From Azospirillum oryzae (GTDB taxonomy: Bacteria > Pseudomonadota > Alphaproteobacteria > Azospirillales > Azospirillaceae): a DNA stretch of 64,000 nucleotides. Of the stretch, positions 1 through 7,797 are shown piece by piece (position 1 is the stretch's first letter; every line of letters begins with the position of its first letter). The stretch covers positions 41,001 to 105,000 of the forward strand of contig NZ_FXAK01000002.1 in the NCBI RefSeq assembly GCF_900177515.1, written 5' to 3'. The position numbers and the translations under genes were made by a program. The notes under the pieces were generated by a model. The model made no database searches. It had not been told where the DNA came from and saw only the letters and a list, made by a program, of their open reading frames with translations.

Positions 1-938
1 GCATGGGGCTGGCCATCGCGCGGCGGGAGGTGGAGCGGCTGCAGGGCAACCTGACCATCGCCGACCGGCCGGAGGGCGGCGCCGCCGTCACCATCGAGGT
101 GCCGCTGAGCCTGCTCAGCCAGCGTCTGGTCTTCGTCGCCGTGCAGGACCAGATCCTGGCGATCCCGTCGGCCGACGTGGTCCGGCTGCGCACCGCCACC
201 GTCGAGGCGCTGTTCTCCGGCGTCGGCACCCCGATGATCCGCATCGGCGAGGAGGAGACGCCCGTCACCTCGCTCGCCGCCCTGCTGGGCATGGAGGCGC
301 CGGTGGTGCCGACCGCCGAACGCTCGCTGTCGCTTGTGGTGGTGCGGGCGGCGGACCGCCGGCTGGCGCTGGCGGTCGACCGCTTCGTCGCGACGCGCGA
401 AACGGTGGTGACGGCGGCGGAGGAGACCGGGCTCGACAGCGGGCGCTATCTCGGCACCGTGCTGATGGACGACGGCGGGCCGGCGCTGGTGCTGAACATC
501 TCCGGCCTGATGCCTCTGCCCGGCAGCGTATTGCCGCCGCCGGCACGACCGGCGGAAGAGGTTACCCCCGCCCGGGCGCATATCCTGGTCGTCGATGACA
601 GCATCACCACCCGCACGCTGGAAAAGAGCATCCTCGAAGCCCATGGTTATCGGGTGACGCTGTGCGTGGACGGGCGCGAGGCCCTGGAGCGCCTTTCCGA
701 AGGGATGGAGGTTGGCCTGATCATCAGCGACGTCGAGATGCCCAGGATGGACGGATTCGCCCTGCTGCAGGCGGTGAAGGCCGACAAGCGGCTGGAGGAG
801 ATCCCGGTGATCCTCGTCACCTCGCGCGCCAGCGACGAGGACCGCGAGCGCGGCCTGCGGCTGGGGGCGGACGCCTACATCGTCAAGACGCGCTTCGACC
901 AGAACGAGCTTCTGGCCGGCATCCGGCGGCTGCTGTGA
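1..938 (+). CDS. Hybrid CheA-type histidine kinase, C-terminal part (5' truncated)
   Basis: The reading frame is already open at the left edge, so the Hpt, dimerisation and most of the ATPase domain lie outside the window. The visible part opens in the last ATP-binding glycine box (MGLAIARREVERLQG). A CheW-like coupling domain follows (visible residues about 35-170), then a receiver domain (about 190-311) with an acidic pocket (VVDDS), a phosphoacceptor Asp in SDVEMPRMDGF and the Thr/Ser switch in VTSRAS. CheA-REC hybrids phosphorylate CheB and CheY-like partners downstream of chemoreceptors, in the cytoplasm. The stop codon overlaps the start of cheB by 4 bp, so the two are translationally coupled. 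Which chemosensory pathway this is (motility or an alternative output) cannot be told without the left flank. Confidence 0.9.
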   Translation, partial: MGLAIARREVERLQGNLTIADRPEGGAAVTIEVPLSLLSQRLVFVAVQDQILAIPSADVVRLRTATVEALFSGVGTPMIRIGEEETPVTSLAALLGMEAPVVPTAERSLSLVVVRAADRRLALAVDRFVATRETVVTAAEETGLDSGRYLGTVLMDDGGPALVLNISGLMPLPGSVLPPPARPAEEVTPARAHILVVDDSITTRTLEKSILEAHGYRVTLCVDGREALERLSEGMEVGLIISDVEMPRMDGFALLQAVKADKRLEEIPVILVTSRASDEDRERGLRLGADAYIVKTRFDQNELLAGIRRLL

Positions 939-2065
939 GCGGGGCGTCGCACTCCGGATCTCCCACCGTCGGAAACCGTCGTATCCGTGTGCTGGTGGTG
1001 GAGGACAGCCCGGTCATCCAGCAGCTGCTCAGCCACGTCATCGGCGCCGACCCGCGGCTGGAGGTCGCGGGCATCGCCTCCAGCGGCGAGCAGGCGCTGC
1101 GCATGATCGAGAAGAACGCCCCCGACGTGGTGTCGCTCGACATCCGCCTGCCGGGCATCGACGGCTTCGAGGTGACCAGCCGCATCATGCGGCAGACGCC
1201 GCTGCCGATCGTGGTGGTGGCGTCCGACGTGCGCGACCTCGACATCCCGATGCGGGCGCTGCAGGCCGGCGCGCTGGCGGTGGTGGAGAAGCCGGGCAGC
1301 ATGGCGCGCGCCGACTACCAGACGGTGGCGCACCATCTCTGCACCCAGCTGGTCATCATGAGCCAGGTGAAGGTCATCCGCCACCGCATCACCGCGCGGG
1401 CCGCCCGCCCGCCCGGTGCGAACGGCGAAACCCCATCCCCGGACGGCGGCCTGCCCGAGGCGGCGGTGACGGCCGACGGCCGCATCCGCCGCTTCCGCGG
1501 GCTGGGTCTCGTCGCCTCCACCGGCGGGCCGGCGGCGCTGTCCAAGGTCCTGCGGGAGCTGCCGGCCGGCTTCCCGCTGCCGGTCTTCGTGGTCCAGCAT
1601 ATGGGCGCCCCCTTCATGGAGGGCTTCGCCAACTGGCTGGGCACCGTCTCGTCCCTGCCGGTGCAGCTGGGCGAGGCGGGGGCGAAGCCGCGCCCCGGCA
1701 CGGTCTATGTCGCGCCGGGCGACCGGCACATGCTGGTGGACAACGGGGCCATCCGCCTGTCCGGCGACCCGATGGTGTGCGGCCAGCGACCGTCGGGAGA
1801 GGTGCTGTTCCAGTCGATGGCGCGCGCCTATGGCGCCTCCGGCATCGGCGTGCTGCTGACCGGCATGGGAGAGGACGGGGCGAGGGGATTGGTGGACATG
1901 CACCGGATGGGGGCCTACACCATAGCCGAACACGCCTCCACGGCGGTGATCCACAGCATGCCGGGCACCGCCGTGCGCCTGGGCGGCGCCGTGGAGGAAC
2001 TGCCTCTCGACCGGGTGGCCGGACGGCTGCTGCAACTGACCTCCGACGATAAGATGGCGCCATGA
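935..2065 (+). CDS. cheB: Chemotaxis response regulator protein-glutamate methylesterase CheB
   Basis: This 376-residue protein removes methyl groups from chemoreceptor glutamates, and may deamidate glutamines, when phosphorylated by CheA. The N-terminal receiver domain has the acidic pair in VVEDSP, phosphoacceptor Asp in SLDIRLPGIDGF and the conserved Lys in VVEKPG. After a linker, the methylesterase domain shows the nucleophile motif ASTGGP, the catalytic His in QHMG and the Asp in TGMGEDGA. The start is a GTG at 935 inside a GTGA overlap with the upstream kinase stop. Longer in-frame extensions to the left run through the kinase gene and are not credible. The 3' end overlaps the next gene by another 4-bp ATGA. 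Length is close to usual CheB. Confidence 0.95.
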   Translation: MSGASHSGSPTVGNRRIRVLVVEDSPVIQQLLSHVIGADPRLEVAGIASSGEQALRMIEKNAPDVVSLDIRLPGIDGFEVTSRIMRQTPLPIVVVASDVRDLDIPMRALQAGALAVVEKPGSMARADYQTVAHHLCTQLVIMSQVKVIRHRITARAARPPGANGETPSPDGGLPEAAVTADGRIRRFRGLGLVASTGGPAALSKVLRELPAGFPLPVFVVQHMGAPFMEGFANWLGTVSSLPVQLGEAGAKPRPGTVYVAPGDRHMLVDNGAIRLSGDPMVCGQRPSGEVLFQSMARAYGASGIGVLLTGMGEDGARGLVDMHRMGAYTIAEHASTAVIHSMPGTAVRLGGAVEELPLDRVAGRLLQLTSDDKMAP

Positions 2066-2829
2066 ACGGACTCCGCAGCCTGGTAGTCATGGGTTCCCAG
2101 ACGCAGGGCCTTCTGCTGAAGCTCCTGCTGGAGGAGCGCGGCGTCGAGACCGTCTGTGTCGAAGGCGTCGAACCCGCCCTGGCCGAGATCGCCGGCACCG
2201 CGCAGGACCTGCTGATCGTCGAGGGCGAGCTTGCCGGCCCCTCCGGCCTTGCCGACCTGCGCGCGCGCAGCGACGCCGCCGTCATGGTGCTCGGCCGTGG
2301 TGAGGGCGAGCACGACCCCTCCGACCCCAAGGCGCTGGTGGAGGCGGCCTGCGCGCTGATGGAGCGGCGCAGCGCCCCGCCGACCGTGCCCGAGATCTTC
2401 CGCCGCGCCCGCATTCTGATCGTCGACGACAGCGCGACCTACCGCGAGTTCCTGCGCGCCGAGCTGGAGCAGGAGGGCTGCACCGTCACCGCCGCCCGCA
2501 ACGCCGACGAGGCGGTGACTGCGCTCGCCGGCGGCGGGCTCGACTGCGTCATCCTCGACCTCGTGATGCCGGGCACCAGCGGCACCCAGCTCTGCGAACG
2601 ATTCGACAGGTTCCGGCGCCAGCGCGGCCTGTTCTTCCAAATCGTCATCCTGACCAGCCAGGACGACGAGGAGCAGTTGATGATCAGTTTGAATGCCGGT
2701 GCCGACGATTTCGTTGGAAAGGCGCAGGAGATGGATGTCCTGAAGACCCGCCTGATGGCGCTTCTCCGTCGCAAATACTTTGTGGAGGATCATCTTATGC
2801 GGCGGCCGAAGCCTGCACCTTCCGCATAG
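2062..2829 (+). CDS. Tandem-receiver response regulator, last gene of the che operon
   Basis: The 255 residues hold two receiver-like domains and no output domain. The first (about 5-100) is degenerate: where the phosphoacceptor Asp should sit the sequence reads DLLIVEGELAGPSG, placing Glu54 at that site. The second (about 116-245) looks functional, with VDDS, phosphoacceptor Asp166 in VILDLVMPGTSG, a Thr/Ser in ILTSQDD and Lys in FVGKAQ. The ATG is in an ATGA overlap with cheB, so it is very likely coexpressed with cheB and the hybrid kinase. By family it would be a single-output phosphorelay or adaptor protein. Whether it acts on a flagellar motor, a second kinase or something else is unknown. 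Confidence 0.85.
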   Translation: MNGLRSLVVMGSQTQGLLLKLLLEERGVETVCVEGVEPALAEIAGTAQDLLIVEGELAGPSGLADLRARSDAAVMVLGRGEGEHDPSDPKALVEAACALMERRSAPPTVPEIFRRARILIVDDSATYREFLRAELEQEGCTVTAARNADEAVTALAGGGLDCVILDLVMPGTSGTQLCERFDRFRRQRGLFFQIVILTSQDDEEQLMISLNAGADDFVGKAQEMDVLKTRLMALLRRKYFVEDHLMRRPKPAPSA

Positions 2830-2918
2830 GAAGGGAGTAGAGCCATCGTGTGATTTCGAAAGCCGGCTTGTCCGTTTATTCTCTGCGGACTTTCTGAAAC
2901 TGTCCCACGGTCCGACCG

Positions 2919-4610
2919 GTGCCGGTGCCCAACACGATGGCGATCAGCCTCCAGCCGTTCCACGAGATCCCGATCCCCGCCCCGATCACCGGCGATACCG
3001 ACGCGAGAGACCCCGACGCGATGCACCGATCTTCGGCCACCCCAATGTCCCCGACCGATCAGCGCTATCGCGAGTGTCTCGACAACGCGCGCCGGGTCTG
3101 CGCGGCCGGAACGGTGCCGACCATGCTGGTGATCGGCGGGCCGGAGATGGCCGCCGTCCGCTGCAACGAGGCGCTGGCCACCCTGCTGAACCATCCGCGC
3201 GCCGCCACCCGCGACGAAAGCGGCCCGACCCTGCTGCCCGGCGGCTGGGCGGCGGTGGCCGACGCGCTCCGCCCGCTCTACGGGGTGGAAGGCACCGGCG
3301 GTTCGGCCACGCCGCCCGACGGCGCCCCGCTGCAGTTGCCGACCGAACCGCCGCTGAGCCTGCGCGCCACGCCGCTGCTGGTCGACGGGCGCGTGGTGGG
3401 GGTGCTGGCGACGGCGACGATGGACGGCGCCATCGCGAAGCTGGAGGAGGCGATGCGGGCGGAGGTGGCGCGCACCACGGCGGCGCGCTCCCGCTTCCTG
3501 GCCTCGGCCAGCCATGACCTGCGCCAGCCCTTTCAGGCGATGCGCCTGTTCCTCGACGCCCTGACCACCCAGGTGGAGGGCAACGCGCGGGCGAGCCGCA
3601 CCGCCGGCATGCTGGCCAACGCCATGACCGCAGGCGAGCAGCTGCTGAACGCCCTTCTCGACATCTCGACGCTGGACGCCGGCACGGTGGAGGCCGACCT
3701 GCAGCCGGTGTCGCTCGACGCGATGCTGCAATCGCTGGCCGAGGAATTCCGTCCCCAGGCGGAGGAGAAGGGCCTGCGCCTGCGCCTCCATCTGCCCTGC
3801 CAGGCCTTCACCCGCAGCGACCCGGTCCTGCTCGGCCGCATCGTCCGCAACCTACTGGCCAACGCCATCCGCTACACCCAGCGCGGCGGCATCCTGCTGG
3901 GCCTGCGCGAGCGCGACGGCCAGTGGCGGATCGAGGTGTGGGACACCGGCTTCGGCATCCCGCAGGACAAGCTGGACGTCATCTTCGACGAGTTCCACCA
4001 GCTGACCAACCCGGCCCGCGATCCGACGCGCGGCCTCGGCCTCGGCCTCGCCATCGTGCGGCGCCTGTCGGTGCTGCTGAGCGCGCCCATCGACGTGCGG
4101 TCGCGCTCCGGCCGCGGCTCGGTCTTCGCCGTCACCGTCGACCGGCTGGAGGGGGAGGGGGCGCTCGCCGACGCCCCGTCCGCGACGGCATCCTCCGACC
4201 ACGGGGCGGCGGCCGTGCCCTTGGACGGCATGCGCATCCTGGTGGTCGACGACGACAGCATGGTCCTGTCCGGCCTGCTGCTGACCCTGGAAAGCTGGGG
4301 CTGCGCCTTCGTCTCCGCATCCAACATGCGCGAGGTGTTCGCCGCCGTCGATGGGTTGGAGGGTCCACCCGACGCCATCCTGACCGACCTGCGCCTGCCG
4401 GGAAAAGTTTCCGGCTTCGACGTGATCGACCGTGTGCGCAAGCTGTTCAAGGCCAACATCCCGGCGGTCGTCCTGACCGGCGAGACCGCGCCCGAATCCC
4501 TGCTGGAGGGCCAGCGCCGCGGCTGCGCCTTCCTGCACAAGCCCCTCCACCCCGGCGACCTGCGCCGCGTGCTGGAGGAGGTGCGGCGGGACGGGACGGC
4601 GGGCTGCTGA
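2919..4610 (+). CDS. Hybrid sensor histidine kinase (HisKA-HATPase-REC)
   Basis: The 563-residue protein has no obvious membrane segment, so it is probably a soluble sensor. Residues about 45-180 form an N-terminal sensory region resembling a PAS fold only loosely. The HisKA box is SASHDLRQPFQAM with the phosphorylated His near residue 197. The ATPase domain shows an N box (NLLANAIRYT), G1 (DTGFGIP) and G2 (GLGLGLAIVRRL). The C-terminal receiver (about 435-555) has VVDDDS, phosphoacceptor Asp in ILTDLRLPG and a Lys in FLHKPLH. The SHDLRQP form of the H box is typical of a hybrid kinase group often found in alphaproteobacteria. GTG at 2919 or ATG at 2937 could be the start; neither has a clear ribosome binding site. 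It is 89 bp downstream of the che operon, so linkage is uncertain. Confidence 0.88.
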   Translation: MPVPNTMAISLQPFHEIPIPAPITGDTDARDPDAMHRSSATPMSPTDQRYRECLDNARRVCAAGTVPTMLVIGGPEMAAVRCNEALATLLNHPRAATRDESGPTLLPGGWAAVADALRPLYGVEGTGGSATPPDGAPLQLPTEPPLSLRATPLLVDGRVVGVLATATMDGAIAKLEEAMRAEVARTTAARSRFLASASHDLRQPFQAMRLFLDALTTQVEGNARASRTAGMLANAMTAGEQLLNALLDISTLDAGTVEADLQPVSLDAMLQSLAEEFRPQAEEKGLRLRLHLPCQAFTRSDPVLLGRIVRNLLANAIRYTQRGGILLGLRERDGQWRIEVWDTGFGIPQDKLDVIFDEFHQLTNPARDPTRGLGLGLAIVRRLSVLLSAPIDVRSRSGRGSVFAVTVDRLEGEGALADAPSATASSDHGAAAVPLDGMRILVVDDDSMVLSGLLLTLESWGCAFVSASNMREVFAAVDGLEGPPDAILTDLRLPGKVSGFDVIDRVRKLFKANIPAVVLTGETAPESLLEGQRRGCAFLHKPLHPGDLRRVLEEVRRDGTAGC

Positions 4611-4645
4611 GCGTCCCCCTCAATCCCGCCCGTCAATCCCGCCCC

Positions 4646-5704
4646 TCAATCCCTGGGCGGGCTCTGCAGATACAGCACCAGCAACCGCACCAGGCTTTCC
4701 AGCGCGTTCGTGTGGATGCGCTCGTAGCCGTGCGAGGCGTCGATGCCGAAGCAGACCAGCGCCGTGCGGATGTCGTTGCCGGCCTCGATGGCCGACGCGC
4801 TGTCGCAGCGGTAATAGCGGAAGACGTCGCGCTGGTGCGGGATGTTCTGCGCCTTGCACAGCGTGATCAGCGAGTGGGTCAGCGCCATGTCGAACGGGCC
4901 GGTGCTGTCGGCCATGGCGATGGTGACGCCGTATTCGCTGCTGTTCTGGCCGGGGGCGGTGGTGCCGTTGTCGATGGTCACCATCTCCGCCACGTCCTGG
5001 TGCAGGATCGAGGACGCACCGGACCCGACCTCCTCGGAAATCGTGAACAGCAGGTGGCAATCGACCGGCAGCGCCGCCCCGGCATCGACCACCGCCTTCG
5101 CCGCGCCCAGCATCACCGCCACCCCCGCCTTGTCGTCGAGATGGCGCGAGACGATGAAGCCGTTCTCAAGGAATTCCGGCTGCGGGTCGATGGCGACGAT
5201 GTCGCCGATGTTGAAGCCGTTCTCCTCCAGCTCCGCCCGGTTGCGGCAGGGGGCGTCGACACGCAGTTCCACCTGCTGCCAGGTGACCGGCTGGGTGTCG
5301 ACCTCCTTGTTGAAGGTGTGGCCCGAGGCCTTCAGCGGCAGGATGGTGCCGCGCCACGGGCCCCGGTCGGTCAGCACGGTGCAGCGCGCCCCCTCGGCGA
5401 AGCGCGACGACCAGTGGCCGATCGGCACCAGCTCCATCCGGCCATTGTCCTTCAGCATCTTCACCTGGGCGCCCAGCGTGTCGACATGGGCGACCAGCGC
5501 CCGGTCGGGGCTGGCCCGCACGCCCTTCAGGTCGGCGCGGATGGCGCCGCGCCGCGTCAGCTCGTAATGGATGCCCATCCGCTCCAGCTCGGCGCAGCAC
5601 AGCCGCACCACGTCGGTGGTGTATCCGGTCGGGCTGGGCGTGGTCAGCAGCCGGTAGAGGATGTCGGTGACATAGCCCATGTCGATGGGCAGCGGCACGG
5701 CCAT
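4646..5704 (-). CDS. Osmoprotectant NAGGN system M42 family peptidase
   Basis: This 352-residue cytoplasmic metallopeptidase belongs to the M42 (glutamyl aminopeptidase/endoglucanase-like) family. Visible metal and catalytic motifs are ALVAHVDTLG (zinc His and Asp), RHLDDKAGVAVML (bridging Asp), ISEEVGSGAS (general-base Glu and metal Glu) and a late His in GIDASHGYERIHT. A strong AGGAGGT lies 10 bp before the ATG. It is the last gene in a minus-strand series with NAGGN synthetase and its amidotransferase, and M42 peptidases recur beside those two genes in bacteria that make N-acetylglutaminylglutamine amide. A role in turnover or trimming of this dipeptide is inferred from context; the true substrate is not shown by the sequence. 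Confidence 0.9.
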   Translation of the reverse strand: MAVPLPIDMGYVTDILYRLLTTPSPTGYTTDVVRLCCAELERMGIHYELTRRGAIRADLKGVRASPDRALVAHVDTLGAQVKMLKDNGRMELVPIGHWSSRFAEGARCTVLTDRGPWRGTILPLKASGHTFNKEVDTQPVTWQQVELRVDAPCRNRAELEENGFNIGDIVAIDPQPEFLENGFIVSRHLDDKAGVAVMLGAAKAVVDAGAALPVDCHLLFTISEEVGSGASSILHQDVAEMVTIDNGTTAPGQNSSEYGVTIAMADSTGPFDMALTHSLITLCKAQNIPHQRDVFRYYRCDSASAIEAGNDIRTALVCFGIDASHGYERIHTNALESLVRLLVLYLQSPPRD

Positions 5705-5748
5705 GGTTGGATTTACCTCCTGCTGGCGGTGGGAGTTGTTGCGACGAT

Positions 5749-5893
5749 TGCCCCCTCCCTAACCCTCCCCCTCTTCGAGGGAGAGGGGACTGCCGCCGCT
5801 CCTTTGCATCACTCCTGCAAGCGTCCTGCCCCCTCTCCCGCGATCGGACCGGCCTTTGGCCGGCCGAGAGCGGGGGAGGGATGGGGAGGGGGC
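5749..5893. repeat. Intergenic GC-rich inverted repeat, type B copy 1
   Basis: The unit begins GCCCCCTCCCTAACCC and ends with GGGAGGGATGGGGAGGGGGC, so its ends are complementary and can pair into a long stem. Shorter hairpins lie inside (CCCCTCTTCGAGGG and CCGGCCTTTGGCCGG). A closely similar but shorter copy lies at 46536-46656, sharing both ends and an internal ACTGCCGCCGCT. It separates the NAGGN synthetase from the M42 peptidase gene and could reduce read-through or protect upstream mRNA. Confidence 0.75.
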
Positions 5894-5912
5894 ACCCGAC
5901 GCGACAACTCCC

Positions 5913-7673
5913 CTACAGCACCCCCCGCGTCTGGGGAAACAGCAGGTCGACGAAACGTTCCGCCGTCGGCTGCGGTTCGTGGTTGGCAAGGCCGGGCCGC
6001 TCGTTCGCCTCGATGAAGACGTAGCCCGGCCGGTCGGGCGATCCCACCAGCAGGTCGAACCCCACCACCGGAATGTCCAGCGCGCGGGCGGCCACCGTCG
6101 CCACCTCCACCAGTTCCGGGTGCAGGCTGTCGGTCACGTCGTGGATCGTCCCGCCGGTGTGCAGGTTCGCCGTCTTGCGCACCGGCAGCACCTCGCCGGC
6201 CGGCAGCACGTCGTCCAGACTCTTGCCGGCGGCGGCGAGGCAGCGGTCGGTCTCCGAATCCATCGGGATGTGGCTTTCCCCGCCGGTGGCGGCGGCGCGG
6301 CGGCGGCTCTGCGCCTCGATCAGCTCGCGCACGCTGTGGGTGCCGTCGCCGGTGACCTCGGCCGGGCGGCGCACCGCGGCGGCCACCACCTTCTTGTCGA
6401 TGACGATGATCCGCAGATCCTGCCCCTCGCAGAACTGCTCCAGCAGCACCGTGTCGCAATGCTGGCGGGCCGAGGCTATGGCCTTTTCCATCGTCTCGGC
6501 GTCGCGCACGTCCACCGTGATGCCGCGCCCCTGCTCGCCGCGGGCAGGCTTGACCACGACGCGGCCGTGCGTCGCCAGGAAGGCGGCGTTCTCCTCCGCG
6601 CTCCCCGCCACCGCCTGGGCCGGCACGTTCAGCATGGCGCGTTCCAGCACGCGCCGGGTCACCGCCTTGTCGTCGCAGCGGCTCATGGCGACGGCGCTGG
6701 TCAGCTCGCTCAGCGATTCGCGGCAGACCACGCTGCGCCCGCCCCAGGTCAGGCAGAAATAGCCGGCCTCTGCATCGACCACATCGACGCCGATGCCGCG
6801 CCGCCGCGCCTCGTTGACGATGATGGTGGCATAGGGGTTCAACCGCTCGCCCGGCAGCGGGCCGGTGAACAGCCGTTCGTTGATCGGGTTCTTGGTCTTC
6901 AGCGCGAAGGCCGGGATCCGGCGGAAATTCAGCTTCTCATAGAGCGCGATGGCGTTCTCGTTGTCGTGCAGCACCGACAGGTCGAGGAAGGCCCGGCCGC
7001 GGGCCTGCACATGCTCCGCCACCGTGCGGACCAGCGTCTCGCCGATCCCCGGAAACGACGCCTGCGGATCGACCGCCAGGCACCACAGCGAACTGCCGTT
7101 CTCGGGATCGCCATAGGCATGGGCGTGATCGACCGCCGTCACCGAGCCGATCACCTCGCCGGTCGCGTCGTCGCAGGCGACGAAATGGGTCAGCACCCGG
7201 CTGTTGCGCGACGCCACCAGGAAGGAGGAGGAGACCGGGACCATCCGCCGCCGGGCATAGATGCGCTGCACCCCCTCGGCATCCTCGCGCGTGCGCAGCC
7301 GGCGGACGCTGTAGCCCTTCGGCCGCCGCCGCGACGGCCGGTAATCGGTCAGCCACAGGCGGAAGGTGTGGGACGGGTCGAGGAACAGCTCCTGCGGCGC
7401 GCGGGAGAGCGCGACATGCGGGTCCTGCAGATAGAACACGATGTCGCGGGTGCCCGGCGCTTCCTGCCGCAGCGTCTCGATCATGCGGTCGAGATCGTCG
7501 AAGGTGTGGGCGAAGATCAGCCGGCCCCATCCGCAATCCACCACCACGTCGGCGCGCGGCGCGTCGGCCTCGGTCTCTCCGGCCGGCGGACGGCCGGTAT
7601 AGCGCCGGGTGTGGCGCAGGGTGGCGCTGGCGGCGCGTTCCAGCCGGTGCGGTTTGACGCGGGCGTAGCTCAT
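5913..7673 (-). CDS. ngg: N-acetylglutaminylglutamine synthetase (GNAT plus ATP-grasp)
   Basis: The 586-residue protein joins two enzymes. The N-terminal half (about 90-270) is a GNAT acetyltransferase-like region with VDPQASFPGIGETLVRTV as its acyl-CoA-binding stretch. The C-terminal half (about 300-585) is an ATP-grasp ligase with VVKPARGEQGRGITVDV (ATP-binding Lys and glycine loop), EQFCEGQDLRIIVID, and FDLLVGSPDRPGYVFIEANERPG (metal-binding Asp, Glu and Asn, interrupted here only by description). This architecture is that of the enzyme that acetylates glutamine and ligates a second glutamine, giving the dipeptide precursor of the osmolyte NAGGN. The upstream neighbour on the same strand is the matching amidotransferase (124-bp gap). 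Length and order match the known two-gene core. Confidence 0.93.
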   Translation of the reverse strand: MSYARVKPHRLERAASATLRHTRRYTGRPPAGETEADAPRADVVVDCGWGRLIFAHTFDDLDRMIETLRQEAPGTRDIVFYLQDPHVALSRAPQELFLDPSHTFRLWLTDYRPSRRRPKGYSVRRLRTREDAEGVQRIYARRRMVPVSSSFLVASRNSRVLTHFVACDDATGEVIGSVTAVDHAHAYGDPENGSSLWCLAVDPQASFPGIGETLVRTVAEHVQARGRAFLDLSVLHDNENAIALYEKLNFRRIPAFALKTKNPINERLFTGPLPGERLNPYATIIVNEARRRGIGVDVVDAEAGYFCLTWGGRSVVCRESLSELTSAVAMSRCDDKAVTRRVLERAMLNVPAQAVAGSAEENAAFLATHGRVVVKPARGEQGRGITVDVRDAETMEKAIASARQHCDTVLLEQFCEGQDLRIIVIDKKVVAAAVRRPAEVTGDGTHSVRELIEAQSRRRAAATGGESHIPMDSETDRCLAAAGKSLDDVLPAGEVLPVRKTANLHTGGTIHDVTDSLHPELVEVATVAARALDIPVVGFDLLVGSPDRPGYVFIEANERPGLANHEPQPTAERFVDLLFPQTRGVL

Positions 7674-7797
7674 TGGAATCCCCCTGATCGTCGGATGCGG
7701 CTCCTCGCATTGGCAACATCCGGGGACGCGGTTCGGTCCCGCGCTCGGACGTGCCGGCGGAGCGTTCTTCGTTTGTGATGGCCGTGAAGACGGCCGC

